This document shows positions 1 to 9,312 of a stretch of 30,566 bases of DNA, in pieces; positions within the stretch are counted from its first letter, which is position 1; each line of letters starts with the position of its first letter. Source of the DNA: a virus. Made by a program: the position numbers and the translations under genes. The stretch lies in IMG/VR virus record IMGVR_UViG_3300033155_001088, positions 1 through 30,566 of that record; one strand, given 5' to 3'. Under the pieces are notes generated by a model. The model did no database searches. It had not been told where the DNA came from and worked only from the letters and a program-made list of their open reading frames with translations.

Positions 1-668
1 ACTCTGTTAGTACATCTGCATTTTTACAAAGCCAAATTAATAATTTACAAACACAATTAGATAATGCTTCATTAGCATTTGCAAGCAGTACTACATTATT
101 GGATTTGATTGCCAAGAATGCTGATGAAATTCAAATGTTGGCAAATGGCGATGTTTCTCAAACATTACAATATAATACGGAAGTGGTTAGACAAGGTAAC
201 GGGATCTCAGTAAATACAAATACACCAAACCAAATTCATATTGAGAATGTTGTACAAGAATATAGATTTATGGCACCAGTTGATTCTAGTGATTTAGCTA
301 TAGATGCAACTAATCCTTTAAATCTAAATGTAGTTGACCCAAGAGCATTTGTAGAATTACAAACATTTACAAATATGCTTAGATTAGATACGATTAATCA
401 AGCAGGTGGTGATTTAGAAATATTCATTGATGATACAGATATCCAATGGAGAACTGGACAAACTGTTAGATTAACATTTAATAATGCTCCTCTTATGGGA
501 TCCAGAAATATAAGAATATATACCGATTCACCGAGCCGATTAAATAATGGCTCTTATGGTAGATTGGCTGCAACTATTCCTAATGCTGATTTAAGCACCT
601 TACCGATTATTGATTTAATCTGTTTAGAACAAGGTGTGTTAAATTTCACTTACGATATAGTCAAATAA
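1..668 (+). CDS. C-terminal part of a phage structural protein, 5' end outside the window
   Basis: The open frame runs from base 3 to a TAA at 666-668 with no stop upstream, so the gene begins before the window. A TTG at 99 could be read as a start, but the frame continues to the left edge, so I treat it as partial. About 221 residues are visible. The first ~50 are Gln/Asn/Leu rich and look like a coiled coil, which would suit a trimeric virion appendage. The rest is Asn/Thr/Ile/Asp-rich and predicted mostly beta, like a fibre or baseplate domain. It lies directly upstream of two giant structural genes with a 23-base gap, which supports a tail or baseplate role. No named family was recognised. 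Confidence 0.6.
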   Translation, partial: SVSTSAFLQSQINNLQTQLDNASLAFASSTTLLDLIAKNADEIQMLANGDVSQTLQYNTEVVRQGNGISVNTNTPNQIHIENVVQEYRFMAPVDSSDLAIDATNPLNLNVVDPRAFVELQTFTNMLRLDTINQAGGDLEIFIDDTDIQWRTGQTVRLTFNNAPLMGSRNIRIYTDSPSRLNNGSYGRLAATIPNADLSTLPIIDLICLEQGVLNFTYDIVK

Positions 669-691
669 ATAATAAAATTGAAACCTAGATA

Positions 692-3600
692 ATGGCTGAA
701 AATAATTCGATACAAACTTTACTCCCAGAACTGTTAAGACTGTTTAACAATTCGCTAGAGAGCTTTGAGAAAGTGAATCAAGCTATTACATCAAGCCGAG
801 AGTCGGTTACTGTTAATATACAAAATAATGATGGAACTAATTCTAGGATTACTATTCCAAGCTTTGGCTTTTTAAAGAATTCAGTTGATAGATTAAATAG
901 TAACATTAATACTATTACAAATTTTAATGACTCTAATAGCTCTATAAGATTACCTGATGGTACATTTAGAAAATTAGTTTTAGCAAAGTTACCTACAGAA
1001 GCAAATGATTTAACTGCTTTAAATTCTATTAGTGAATTTGACATTAAGCCTAATTGGTTTTTTGAAGAATTAATTAATCCTTTGCTTTACGTTTCATTTG
1101 ATCTTACTGGCCAAGTTCCTATTGATACTGAAAGAGCAATAATTCAAAGATTTATTTTAGACACAAATACACAAAGTAAAATAAACTTTTTTGAAAACAG
1201 ATATAACGGAAGTTCTGAAATTGATTATGATGATTTTTTACAAGAGATTGTTGAAAAGAATATCTCTTATGTATTAGATGAAGCCGTAGTTGATTTGCCT
1301 CCTAGAGAAAAAAGATTTTCTGGTAACTTTAGTGTAATAAGAATAGGGGAAGAGTCTGTAACAGAAACAGTAAATGGAGTTGAGCAAACAACTGTACAAA
1401 AACTTTATAAACTTAATAAGATTTTTTATACTGATTCTGAGGCCGATTTTGCAGATACGGTTCAATTAAAGGTTGGTGATAGTTTAGAAGTTATTTCAGA
1501 CCCTGTTGATACAAGATATACTGTAACACAAATTGATTCAAGTACTAACTCAGTTATAGTAAGATTACAAGAAGGATCTAAACCAATTACAATTGGAGCC
1601 GATGTTTTAAAAATAGGATCAAACTTAAATGATTTAGTTGAAGTCCAAGTTACTGTTGGTTTTAATGAAAGATGTGTTACATTTATTAAACCTATTGATC
1701 CAGATTCAAAAATACCTTCAGTTAACTGGTCTCCAGGTAGTGGTTTTTATACTAATGATTTGACTACTATTAATGCAGCAGGTACACAACAAACATTAGC
1801 AGATTATTACCAGCAAAATGCAGTTGACTTTGGTAGGTATCTTTTATCATTTGCAGAGGATAAGATTCCAACAAGTAGAGAAGGTCTAACTCCAAATGCT
1901 CCAGTTTTAAATTCTGATGATTTTTCTGTAACTTTAATAAATGGACAAATTAGTAATTCTGATGCTATAGTTCAGCTTAAAGATTTAAATAATCAAAAAA
2001 ATACTATCCAATCTACATTATCTGAATTGGATGTGGCTATAGCACAAAGTAGAACTAAGATACAAACAACCAATTATAAAACTGAGGTTGAGAGAGATGC
2101 TGATAAGAATGCTTTACAAGGTCTTATAACTGAGAGAGCATCACAAGCTAAACTGTATGCATCTGTTGTTACTGAAATAGATTCTTTTGCATCAGATAAT
2201 TCTGTTAGTAGTATAACACCTAAATATAGAGTAAGAGGTTTTTGGGCAATGCCTGAAGAAAAATCTGCTCCTGATACAGGCTTACAAGATATTGTTAAAT
2301 TTAAATATCGCTACAGATATCTTTCTGCTGATGGTGCAGCAAACCCAGTTGACCAATTTGCATTTACTGATGGTAGTGGAACAAGCCAAGGTGCATTTTC
2401 AAATTATATAATTGTAGATAGTGTATTAAGACCAAGAACAAAAAATTCTATAACTGGCTTATATGAATGGACACCTATTGATGATGATAATGCAGACTCA
2501 GTTAATATTAATCAATTGGATATTCCAATTAGAAAAGGTGAACAAGTAGAAATACAAGTTAAATCAATATCCGAAGCAGGTTGGCCATCTAATCCATTAG
2601 AGAGTGAATGGAGTCCAGCAATTAGAGTTGAATTTCCAGCAAACTTAAGTTCGGATAGTTCTCTTGAATCTATATTAGCTCAGAACCAAGAAGATTTAGC
2701 AAAGGTCGCATTAGAAGAAGATTTAGAAGCCAAAGGAATTAATACTCATTTAAGTAGTTCTTTTACTGCTAATGAAACTTATTTTGCTCATTCTACTCCA
2801 GTTATTGCATCCGGCTTTTTATCAGAAAACCAAACACCGATTGATTTATTTACTAAGTTAAATGAAATGCAAAATCAATTAGACTTGTTTGCTGAAATAT
2901 TAAGTGATGCACAAGGTGAATTAACTACCGTGTTAGTTGATGATGCTGGAAATACTTACCCATTAAGAAGAAATTCAGTAACTAAAATATTTGCTGGATT
3001 TTATGGACAAGAAGTTAAAGGTCTTGATGATCCTAGAGGTGCAGTTGTATCCAAGACTTATTTTATTCAAATTGGAAACCGCTCACAAACTACATTACAG
3101 TTAGTTTCAAGAGTTGCAGGTAGTAGAAAAAGAATGGTAAAACAATCCGAAAATCCTGCTTCATATTCTGCTGTACCTATTAATGTTGGTGCAATTGATA
3201 GTGGGGCTACTATTTTACCTGCAACATATTCATGGTTAGATAACAGTGCAGCAAACCAATCAAACGGTAGGGCTACATATAGAACAGATGATTCCGATTA
3301 TAATACGGTTAGAAAATATGATCTTACTCCAATTTTATTGACAAACCCGGATGTAACTGCAACTACAAAATACGGACAGATGGTTTCGTTACCACCTTTC
3401 CAATCAACTCAGAATAGAGGTCAATTTATTTACAGTAGATTTAGTGATGTATCTAATGATAATACTTTTTATAATTATGAAAACCCAGATGGAGATTTTA
3501 CTATTAATTTAGATACAGCTGAAAACTTTTATAATGGCCTTAATAACACTGGTGTTAGTAGTCCTACGACCGAGTTTATTTGGGGTGGTGGGTTTGACAC

Positions 3601-4543
3601 TAATGGTTTGCCTACAACAGCACCAAACTTTCCAGGTGGTAATTCTGATGTAGTAACAGTTTCAATTGCCCACCCGTACTTAACTAATTATACAGCATAT
3701 AGAGATGCTTATATAGCTTTAACTGGAGATATAACTACTTTACCTGATCCATTGCCGGCTGCAGGTATTGATTGCTCGGCTGCAGGTAATGGCACTGGTG
3801 CAGTTTTGTTTAGAAATTCTAAATTTGCTCCATTAAAATCTACTGAAGCTAAAGGTTTACAGCAGAATATTTATTTAAATGAAAATGTTACTGATTTGAC
3901 TACATTTGCTGCAACATATTCTCCAATAGTTAACTTTGCTACAGGACAAGCTCTACAAGCTAGCCCGTCATTAAATAATATACCTGCTATTGCAGCATTA
4001 CCTGGTGGATATTCTAGAAATACAAAAACATCATTTGATGGATTTGATCAATTCTTAATAGGAAAGCAAACGTGTGGATCATACTTATTTATATCATCTG
4101 ATAATCATGAAAATATTCAAGTTGATGGCGATGCAAATCAGTCTAGAAAACCTGTTCCTTTTGGTCAACAAAATGAAGTAAGCATACCTTTAGTCTTTCA
4201 ATATAGAATGACAGATTACTTTGGTGTAACAACGGGTACAGGCTTAGGTAATATTGGAGGGGATCCTACTGGATCAACAGTTAATTTAACTTATGCTAAG
4301 AGAATAGGTTTTGATTTAAATCCTCAAAATTCTGATACAGTACAATTTGATATTGAAATTTCTGCTAAGTACAGATCGGATAGATTAAGTATTGATAATT
4401 TCCCTAAAGCAACAGTAACTAAAAGCTTGGTTGATTTAGAAAAGGTTGTTGCAGGATTAAGACCTTCTTTAAATCAGACTCAGGTTCAAAGATCAATTGC
4501 TCTTACTAATGTAGACGGAGGGTTCGGACCGTTAACTCAGTAA
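692..4543 (+). CDS. Large tail/baseplate structural protein with a fibronectin-III-like domain (1283 aa)
   Basis: Start is the ATG in gataATGGCTG, 23 bases after the previous stop, with an A/T-rich leader and no Shine-Dalgarno. The N-terminal ~110 residues are helical and Ser/Asn rich. A helical, probably coiled-coil stretch lies around residues 430-500. Residues about 513-648 look like a fibronectin type III-type beta module: they begin VRGFWAMPEE and end in a segment with GWPSNPLESEWSPAIRVEF, the kind of sequence found in phage tail-tip and host-specificity proteins. A second helical segment follows (about 725-760), then a long beta-rich C-terminus. It is followed by another giant gene in the same direction. 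I infer a tail-tip, baseplate-periphery or fibre-connector role; no T4 orthologue is evident. Confidence 0.6.
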   Translation: MAENNSIQTLLPELLRLFNNSLESFEKVNQAITSSRESVTVNIQNNDGTNSRITIPSFGFLKNSVDRLNSNINTITNFNDSNSSIRLPDGTFRKLVLAKLPTEANDLTALNSISEFDIKPNWFFEELINPLLYVSFDLTGQVPIDTERAIIQRFILDTNTQSKINFFENRYNGSSEIDYDDFLQEIVEKNISYVLDEAVVDLPPREKRFSGNFSVIRIGEESVTETVNGVEQTTVQKLYKLNKIFYTDSEADFADTVQLKVGDSLEVISDPVDTRYTVTQIDSSTNSVIVRLQEGSKPITIGADVLKIGSNLNDLVEVQVTVGFNERCVTFIKPIDPDSKIPSVNWSPGSGFYTNDLTTINAAGTQQTLADYYQQNAVDFGRYLLSFAEDKIPTSREGLTPNAPVLNSDDFSVTLINGQISNSDAIVQLKDLNNQKNTIQSTLSELDVAIAQSRTKIQTTNYKTEVERDADKNALQGLITERASQAKLYASVVTEIDSFASDNSVSSITPKYRVRGFWAMPEEKSAPDTGLQDIVKFKYRYRYLSADGAANPVDQFAFTDGSGTSQGAFSNYIIVDSVLRPRTKNSITGLYEWTPIDDDNADSVNINQLDIPIRKGEQVEIQVKSISEAGWPSNPLESEWSPAIRVEFPANLSSDSSLESILAQNQEDLAKVALEEDLEAKGINTHLSSSFTANETYFAHSTPVIASGFLSENQTPIDLFTKLNEMQNQLDLFAEILSDAQGELTTVLVDDAGNTYPLRRNSVTKIFAGFYGQEVKGLDDPRGAVVSKTYFIQIGNRSQTTLQLVSRVAGSRKRMVKQSENPASYSAVPINVGAIDSGATILPATYSWLDNSAANQSNGRATYRTDDSDYNTVRKYDLTPILLTNPDVTATTKYGQMVSLPPFQSTQNRGQFIYSRFSDVSNDNTFYNYENPDGDFTINLDTAENFYNGLNNTGVSSPTTEFIWGGGFDTNGLPTTAPNFPGGNSDVVTVSIAHPYLTNYTAYRDAYIALTGDITTLPDPLPAAGIDCSAAGNGTGAVLFRNSKFAPLKSTEAKGLQQNIYLNENVTDLTTFAATYSPIVNFATGQALQASPSLNNIPAIAALPGGYSRNTKTSFDGFDQFLIGKQTCGSYLFISSDNHENIQVDGDANQSRKPVPFGQQNEVSIPLVFQYRMTDYFGVTTGTGLGNIGGDPTGSTVNLTYAKRIGFDLNPQNSDTVQFDIEISAKYRSDRLSIDNFPKATVTKSLVDLEKVVAGLRPSLNQTQVQRSIALTNVDGGFGPLTQ

Positions 4544-4564
4544 CAGTCTTAGTTTATTTTTAAC

Positions 4565-4603
4565 TTTATCTTTGGTGAATAAATAAAAAAAGTGAAAGAT
4601 AAA
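4565..4603 (+). promoter_or_regulatory. Inverted repeat covering the start of the 1566-aa gene
   Basis: TTTATCTTT (4565-4573) pairs with AAAGATAAA (4595-4603), with a 21-base loop. The right arm ends on the A of the ATG, so the hairpin could mask the start codon. It is A/T-only apart from one C-G pair, so the stability is low. Confidence 0.35.
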
Positions 4604-7600
4604 TGGCTGAACAACTGCTTGATAAAGCGTCATATAGTTTAATTAGAACAAATCCTAAATTAACTGGTAATGTTAAAGTAGTATCTGATGGTACTAATAT
4701 TTACTTGGAATCATTTAGTGCTAATACTAGACTATCATCTCAGAAATTTAAAGCATTTAAAGTTGATGGTACGAGTACCTATGACCAGGATGTTTTTAGA
4801 TTTTTTGATTTTGGTAAATTCCCAGCAGAAGCTGCATATGAGGTATTCCAAGAATATGAGAATACAGCAGTTCTTTCTAATTATGGTAATCAGTATGAGA
4901 TGTTTTATTGTGCAGGGACTAGATCAGTTGCATCTGAAACTTATCCTGAGAGTTTAGGAACATTGGCACCGCTTTGGTTAAATGAACAAATACCTTCGGC
5001 TTTTGTTATTTTTAGATTAGATGATCCAGCTGCTGTTAATAATTATAGAGCATTAACACAAAATGAAAATTTTATTGATGCGCAAACTTCAGAAAATTTT
5101 ACCAAGCAAGTATTAGAAAATTGTACTGCAATTAAAACTTTTGATTTAACTGAAGGTACTGCATTAGGTTCTTATATTAGAAATTATAGAAATCAAGAAA
5201 CATTTCCAGAAGTTCCTCTTAATATTACATGGAGAAAAGATGAGGCAATATTGTGGAATGGAATTTCTTACAAGTACGGTGGCTTTACAAGCTCGGGTAG
5301 TTTTGCTTATGAAGATTTAGTTACTAAGGATGGGACTATAATGGAAGATGATTATTTATTTACACAAGGCTTCCAAAATAATAGCATCTTATTAGCTAAT
5401 TTATTAAACTTGGAGTTTTTATTTGATGATCCTACTGCCGATGAATATTCTATTAACAGATATTTTGGAATGTATGTTAATGAAGTTGAAGAAGGTACAT
5501 TTGATATTTCAGGAGAAGGTTTTTATAAAAATACTGAAAAAACTCAGTTGCCTAAAATAACTACAATAAATGAAGTCTCACAGGATCTTAATACACCATT
5601 TGAAATAACTAATGACCAAGGTATACTTTTATTTTTAGATCCAGCAAAAACTACTACCGTTACAGGTTTGCCTACACCGGAAAGAGTAGATGAAGTAGAA
5701 TCTATTTTTTATGTTAAAGACAAAGAAGATAATTTTCATACAATTAAAAAAGGTTCATTATGGGATAAGAATCAAATAAGACTATTTGATACTAAGGTTG
5801 ATGTTTCTTTATTTGCTGGTTATAAAGAACCAGATACATTTGCAAATGCTAGTATTCTAAGTAGTGCAGGATATGCACAAATGTATATAAAAATTTTAGA
5901 TAATATACAAGATGGTGTTGGAATTGCATTTTATGATGGTGCCGAATTAAGTGGAGAAATATTTGCAAATTCAACATTAGCACCTATACCAGGCAAAGCT
6001 TTTGAAAGATTTTTTAATCCTAATGGAACTACACAAGAAATTGCACGATCAATAACTTCTGCTATAAACAAAGGAATAGATGAAAACGTTAGATTTTTTA
6101 CTGCATCATATAATGATAGCACTGTTTATATTAAATCACGATTTAGTGGATCAAGATTTAATCAATTAAATTTTAAAATTAATGTAGATTATCCAGAAAT
6201 TTTTGATCAAATTAAAACTTATCCAGAAACTAATGAAATTACACCAGGTGCTAATTTTGTTGGTGGTAATAATACTAAGAATAGTTTACTTAAAGTTGAA
6301 AAAGGTGATCAAGATAGATTTATAAAAGGAAACTTTGTACAGACGAAAGGTGGCTTTACTGAAATAGGTGATTGGGTCCCTTATACACAAGAACCTATAT
6401 TTGACGGTTTTGATACTATTATAGGTTATAAGGATATTGATAAATATGTAATCATAACATGCGATGATAATCAGATTATGGTGACTAGGAGTAATCAAGT
6501 TGCTCTTTATTCAGATTATAAGCCTTCATTTGGTAGATTTTCATTTTTTGATGTTAAAGATTTTGATGTTGATTTTTATAGTACTCTTTATAGCCAAGAA
6601 GGTGAATTAAGCTTTGAGTATGCTCAGTATAATCAATCTATAGAAGGTAGTAATCCACCGTCTTATGTAGGAATAAGTCAAAATCCAGAAATACGAAACT
6701 TTTATGATAATGGTGGGTTCTATAATTTAGTTGGATTGTTAAACGATGCAGAAGATCAAAACCCTGATGATGAATATATCCAAAGCGAATACATTAGATT
6801 AGAAGAAAACTTTTTAACTTCACAGGCTGCAATATCTAGAATAGTTCCTTATATAAATAAATGGGCGTGGATTAATGATGGTAAAGATGTAAGAAATCAC
6901 CCTTATAGGTTGGACACAAGTTTAGCTTTTGGTTTAAATAATTTTGCACCATCTAAATATGATAAAGTACAAGAGGCTAGTGGATTTACACATGAGTGGT
7001 ATTACTTATCTGAATTCCCTACATATTTTACAAAAGATGCAATTGAAAATTCATGGAGTTATATAGATAAAGCTCCTGTTGATAATACACCAGAAAATTT
7101 AATTACTGGGCAGGTTTTTGTACCAGGTACATTCCAAAATGTTAATAAGAATTATTTTGATGATTATTTTATTATAGAAAAATTTACTACTGGTGGAATT
7201 ACTGAAATAGATAGACAATTAAGATATGGTAGATTTAGCGGTGGTGACGATCAAAATTTTTCTGAGGCGTTTTTAAGAGGTGTTAGGATAATTGCTAAAG
7301 AGAAAGCAATAGGAAGTGAAAAGCCTGATTTTAATGCACAGTCATTAAGCTATATAACAAATGGCAATTTTAATGATTATAGATTTTCTGCTATCTTAGT
7401 TCCTAATTTAAATGGTACACCTAATAGCCAAATTAAGTTTATAAAAAATGATAAGTGGAAAACTATTGTTATGCTTATTTCAATAGAATATGCATATACA
7501 TGCTCCTCTTATACAAATCCTAACTCTATAGATAGGACTACTTTGTATTCTTTAAATAGTTCGTTTAATGTAAACTCAGATTGTGAGCCTATTAAAATAG

Positions 7601-9303
7601 GTGATAGTTTTGATTATACTGATGGAATCTTAAAAGGTGCAATAAGCTTTAATCAATCAACGTTAAACCCAGGAACACAACTATACACTATTATTGGCCA
7701 ACCTAATCAAGATGGCCAGCTTCCTGATTTTTTAAATGATATTAGAATATTAGAAAATGGTACTTATGGCCAAATTCAGTTTACAGTAGGTGGTATAAAT
7801 TATGTATGCGATGGTATCACTGAAGTTGTTAGTTCTAATAAATTTACGTGTAGCATAGTTTCTGCAAATGGAGTACCGGGTGTTATCTTACCTACACCTA
7901 GTCCTAGTAGTTCACAATTAATACAAGCCACTTACACAATTAAAGATAGTGGATATTTTGAATTTATTAATAGATTAAATGCAGTTGGCTTTGGTGAAAT
8001 ATTTGATGCTGTTAATGAAGGTAATCCTAATATTATTTATGAGACAATTAATGTTGATGGTACACAAGTAAAAAATTCTGATGGTACATTAGCACAAACT
8101 TTTAGTATCACACTAAGAGCACAGTCTGATATACTTAAATCTGTTTATGTAGGCGTTTTACCAGATCCTGCTAAACCAACTGAGTTTAACTTAACTGATG
8201 TTATAGGTTATGATTTATCTTTACAGCCTGATCCTAATGTAACTCCTATTGCTAGACATGCTGGATATTATTCACCTTATGCATTGCCTTTACTTTTCTT
8301 TAGAGATCCTTATATGAATATAGATTTTAATGAAGATGTTACTGGTGGAAATACAGGATCTACTAATATCCCAGACGCTGAATATAAATTAAAGGTATTA
8401 GAATTATGTAAATATAAAAATACTCAATTTCATAGTCAAGATTTAAGATTTGGGCAAATACAAAATTTCTTTTATCATAAAGTAAATGAGCAAGATCCTT
8501 CAACTATTTTAGAGCTTTCTAATGATAGTGCATTTCCTAGTCTCTATCCGCTTATTAACGAAATAGGAATTGATTATAAAGATTTTTATACATTTTCTTC
8601 TAACTGGGAACCATCCTATTTTATTAAAAGTATAGATAAAACTTTAATAGAGCCTATCATAGGTACAAGATCTATGAAAGAAAGAAAGTCATTTTTTGGC
8701 TCTAAATATTTAAAAGTTCCAGAAACTATTATTCTAGAAACATTTCAACCTGACCCTTTTGTAAAAGCTGCAATTAAACAGCCTAGCTTAATTCAAGGAA
8801 CATTTATGTATCAAGATATTGCTTCAGTTACAGTAAATAAGCCCGTAATAAAATCTGCAGGTACCGCTCAGCTTAATGCACTTAAGAAAAAACCGTCTCC
8901 TCCTATAGTAACTTTTTATCTTTTTATCGAAAAGAGATTAATTGAATACTTATTTGAACCTATCAAAAAAGAATTTTTAAAATATGTAAATCCTTTATAT
9001 GGATTTGGTGATTTAGAAACTTTAGATGATGATGTGAGACAATACATTAGAGAAAATATATTAAAGTTATATAAAGTAGAAGAAATTAATTTTTATACTT
9101 TAGCAAGTAGAAATAAGAGTAGTGATACATACACCACGGCAGAGTTAACAGACTTACAAAAGGTAACTTCTGGATTAACTATTAATGAAAATGTTTCATC
9201 AAAAACTTTGAATACTAATCCATTTGATTTAAGGCTAATATATAATAAAAGAACAGGTTTCTCTGAATCATATGGGTTCAGCGTTACTATAGTTAAAAAA
9301 TAA
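4603..9303 (+). CDS. Giant virion structural protein, unknown family (1566 aa)
   Basis: This is the longest gene in the window. The ATG at 4603 follows an A-rich leader (gtgaaagataaATG) whose last bases form one arm of an inverted repeat (4565-4603). The protein is rich in Asn, Asp, Phe, Tyr and Ile, has no signal peptide or membrane segment, and looks like a multi-domain beta-rich structural protein. It contains few Cys residues and no catalytic motif that I can recognise. Its position between the FN3-like protein and the collagen-like fibre, with only 9 bases before the next ATG, argues that it is part of the baseplate or tail-fibre apparatus. A promoter-like element (9234-9248) lies inside its last codons. 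I do not recognise a family, so the specific role is open. Confidence 0.55.
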   Translation: MAEQLLDKASYSLIRTNPKLTGNVKVVSDGTNIYLESFSANTRLSSQKFKAFKVDGTSTYDQDVFRFFDFGKFPAEAAYEVFQEYENTAVLSNYGNQYEMFYCAGTRSVASETYPESLGTLAPLWLNEQIPSAFVIFRLDDPAAVNNYRALTQNENFIDAQTSENFTKQVLENCTAIKTFDLTEGTALGSYIRNYRNQETFPEVPLNITWRKDEAILWNGISYKYGGFTSSGSFAYEDLVTKDGTIMEDDYLFTQGFQNNSILLANLLNLEFLFDDPTADEYSINRYFGMYVNEVEEGTFDISGEGFYKNTEKTQLPKITTINEVSQDLNTPFEITNDQGILLFLDPAKTTTVTGLPTPERVDEVESIFYVKDKEDNFHTIKKGSLWDKNQIRLFDTKVDVSLFAGYKEPDTFANASILSSAGYAQMYIKILDNIQDGVGIAFYDGAELSGEIFANSTLAPIPGKAFERFFNPNGTTQEIARSITSAINKGIDENVRFFTASYNDSTVYIKSRFSGSRFNQLNFKINVDYPEIFDQIKTYPETNEITPGANFVGGNNTKNSLLKVEKGDQDRFIKGNFVQTKGGFTEIGDWVPYTQEPIFDGFDTIIGYKDIDKYVIITCDDNQIMVTRSNQVALYSDYKPSFGRFSFFDVKDFDVDFYSTLYSQEGELSFEYAQYNQSIEGSNPPSYVGISQNPEIRNFYDNGGFYNLVGLLNDAEDQNPDDEYIQSEYIRLEENFLTSQAAISRIVPYINKWAWINDGKDVRNHPYRLDTSLAFGLNNFAPSKYDKVQEASGFTHEWYYLSEFPTYFTKDAIENSWSYIDKAPVDNTPENLITGQVFVPGTFQNVNKNYFDDYFIIEKFTTGGITEIDRQLRYGRFSGGDDQNFSEAFLRGVRIIAKEKAIGSEKPDFNAQSLSYITNGNFNDYRFSAILVPNLNGTPNSQIKFIKNDKWKTIVMLISIEYAYTCSSYTNPNSIDRTTLYSLNSSFNVNSDCEPIKIGDSFDYTDGILKGAISFNQSTLNPGTQLYTIIGQPNQDGQLPDFLNDIRILENGTYGQIQFTVGGINYVCDGITEVVSSNKFTCSIVSANGVPGVILPTPSPSSSQLIQATYTIKDSGYFEFINRLNAVGFGEIFDAVNEGNPNIIYETINVDGTQVKNSDGTLAQTFSITLRAQSDILKSVYVGVLPDPAKPTEFNLTDVIGYDLSLQPDPNVTPIARHAGYYSPYALPLLFFRDPYMNIDFNEDVTGGNTGSTNIPDAEYKLKVLELCKYKNTQFHSQDLRFGQIQNFFYHKVNEQDPSTILELSNDSAFPSLYPLINEIGIDYKDFYTFSSNWEPSYFIKSIDKTLIEPIIGTRSMKERKSFFGSKYLKVPETIILETFQPDPFVKAAIKQPSLIQGTFMYQDIASVTVNKPVIKSAGTAQLNALKKKPSPPIVTFYLFIEKRLIEYLFEPIKKEFLKYVNPLYGFGDLETLDDDVRQYIRENILKLYKVEEINFYTLASRNKSSDTYTTAELTDLQKVTSGLTINENVSSKTLNTNPFDLRLIYNKRTGFSESYGFSVTIVKK
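9234..9248 (+). promoter_or_regulatory. Promoter-like element GCTAATATATAATAA inside the end of the 1566-aa gene
   Basis: Identical over 15 bases to 25694-25708. It lies 79 bases before the ATG of the collagen-like fibre gene, inside the coding sequence of the preceding gene. It could give the fibre gene its own late transcript. Chance occurrence in AT-rich DNA cannot be excluded. Confidence 0.35.
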
Positions 9304-9312
9304 TAAAGAGAA

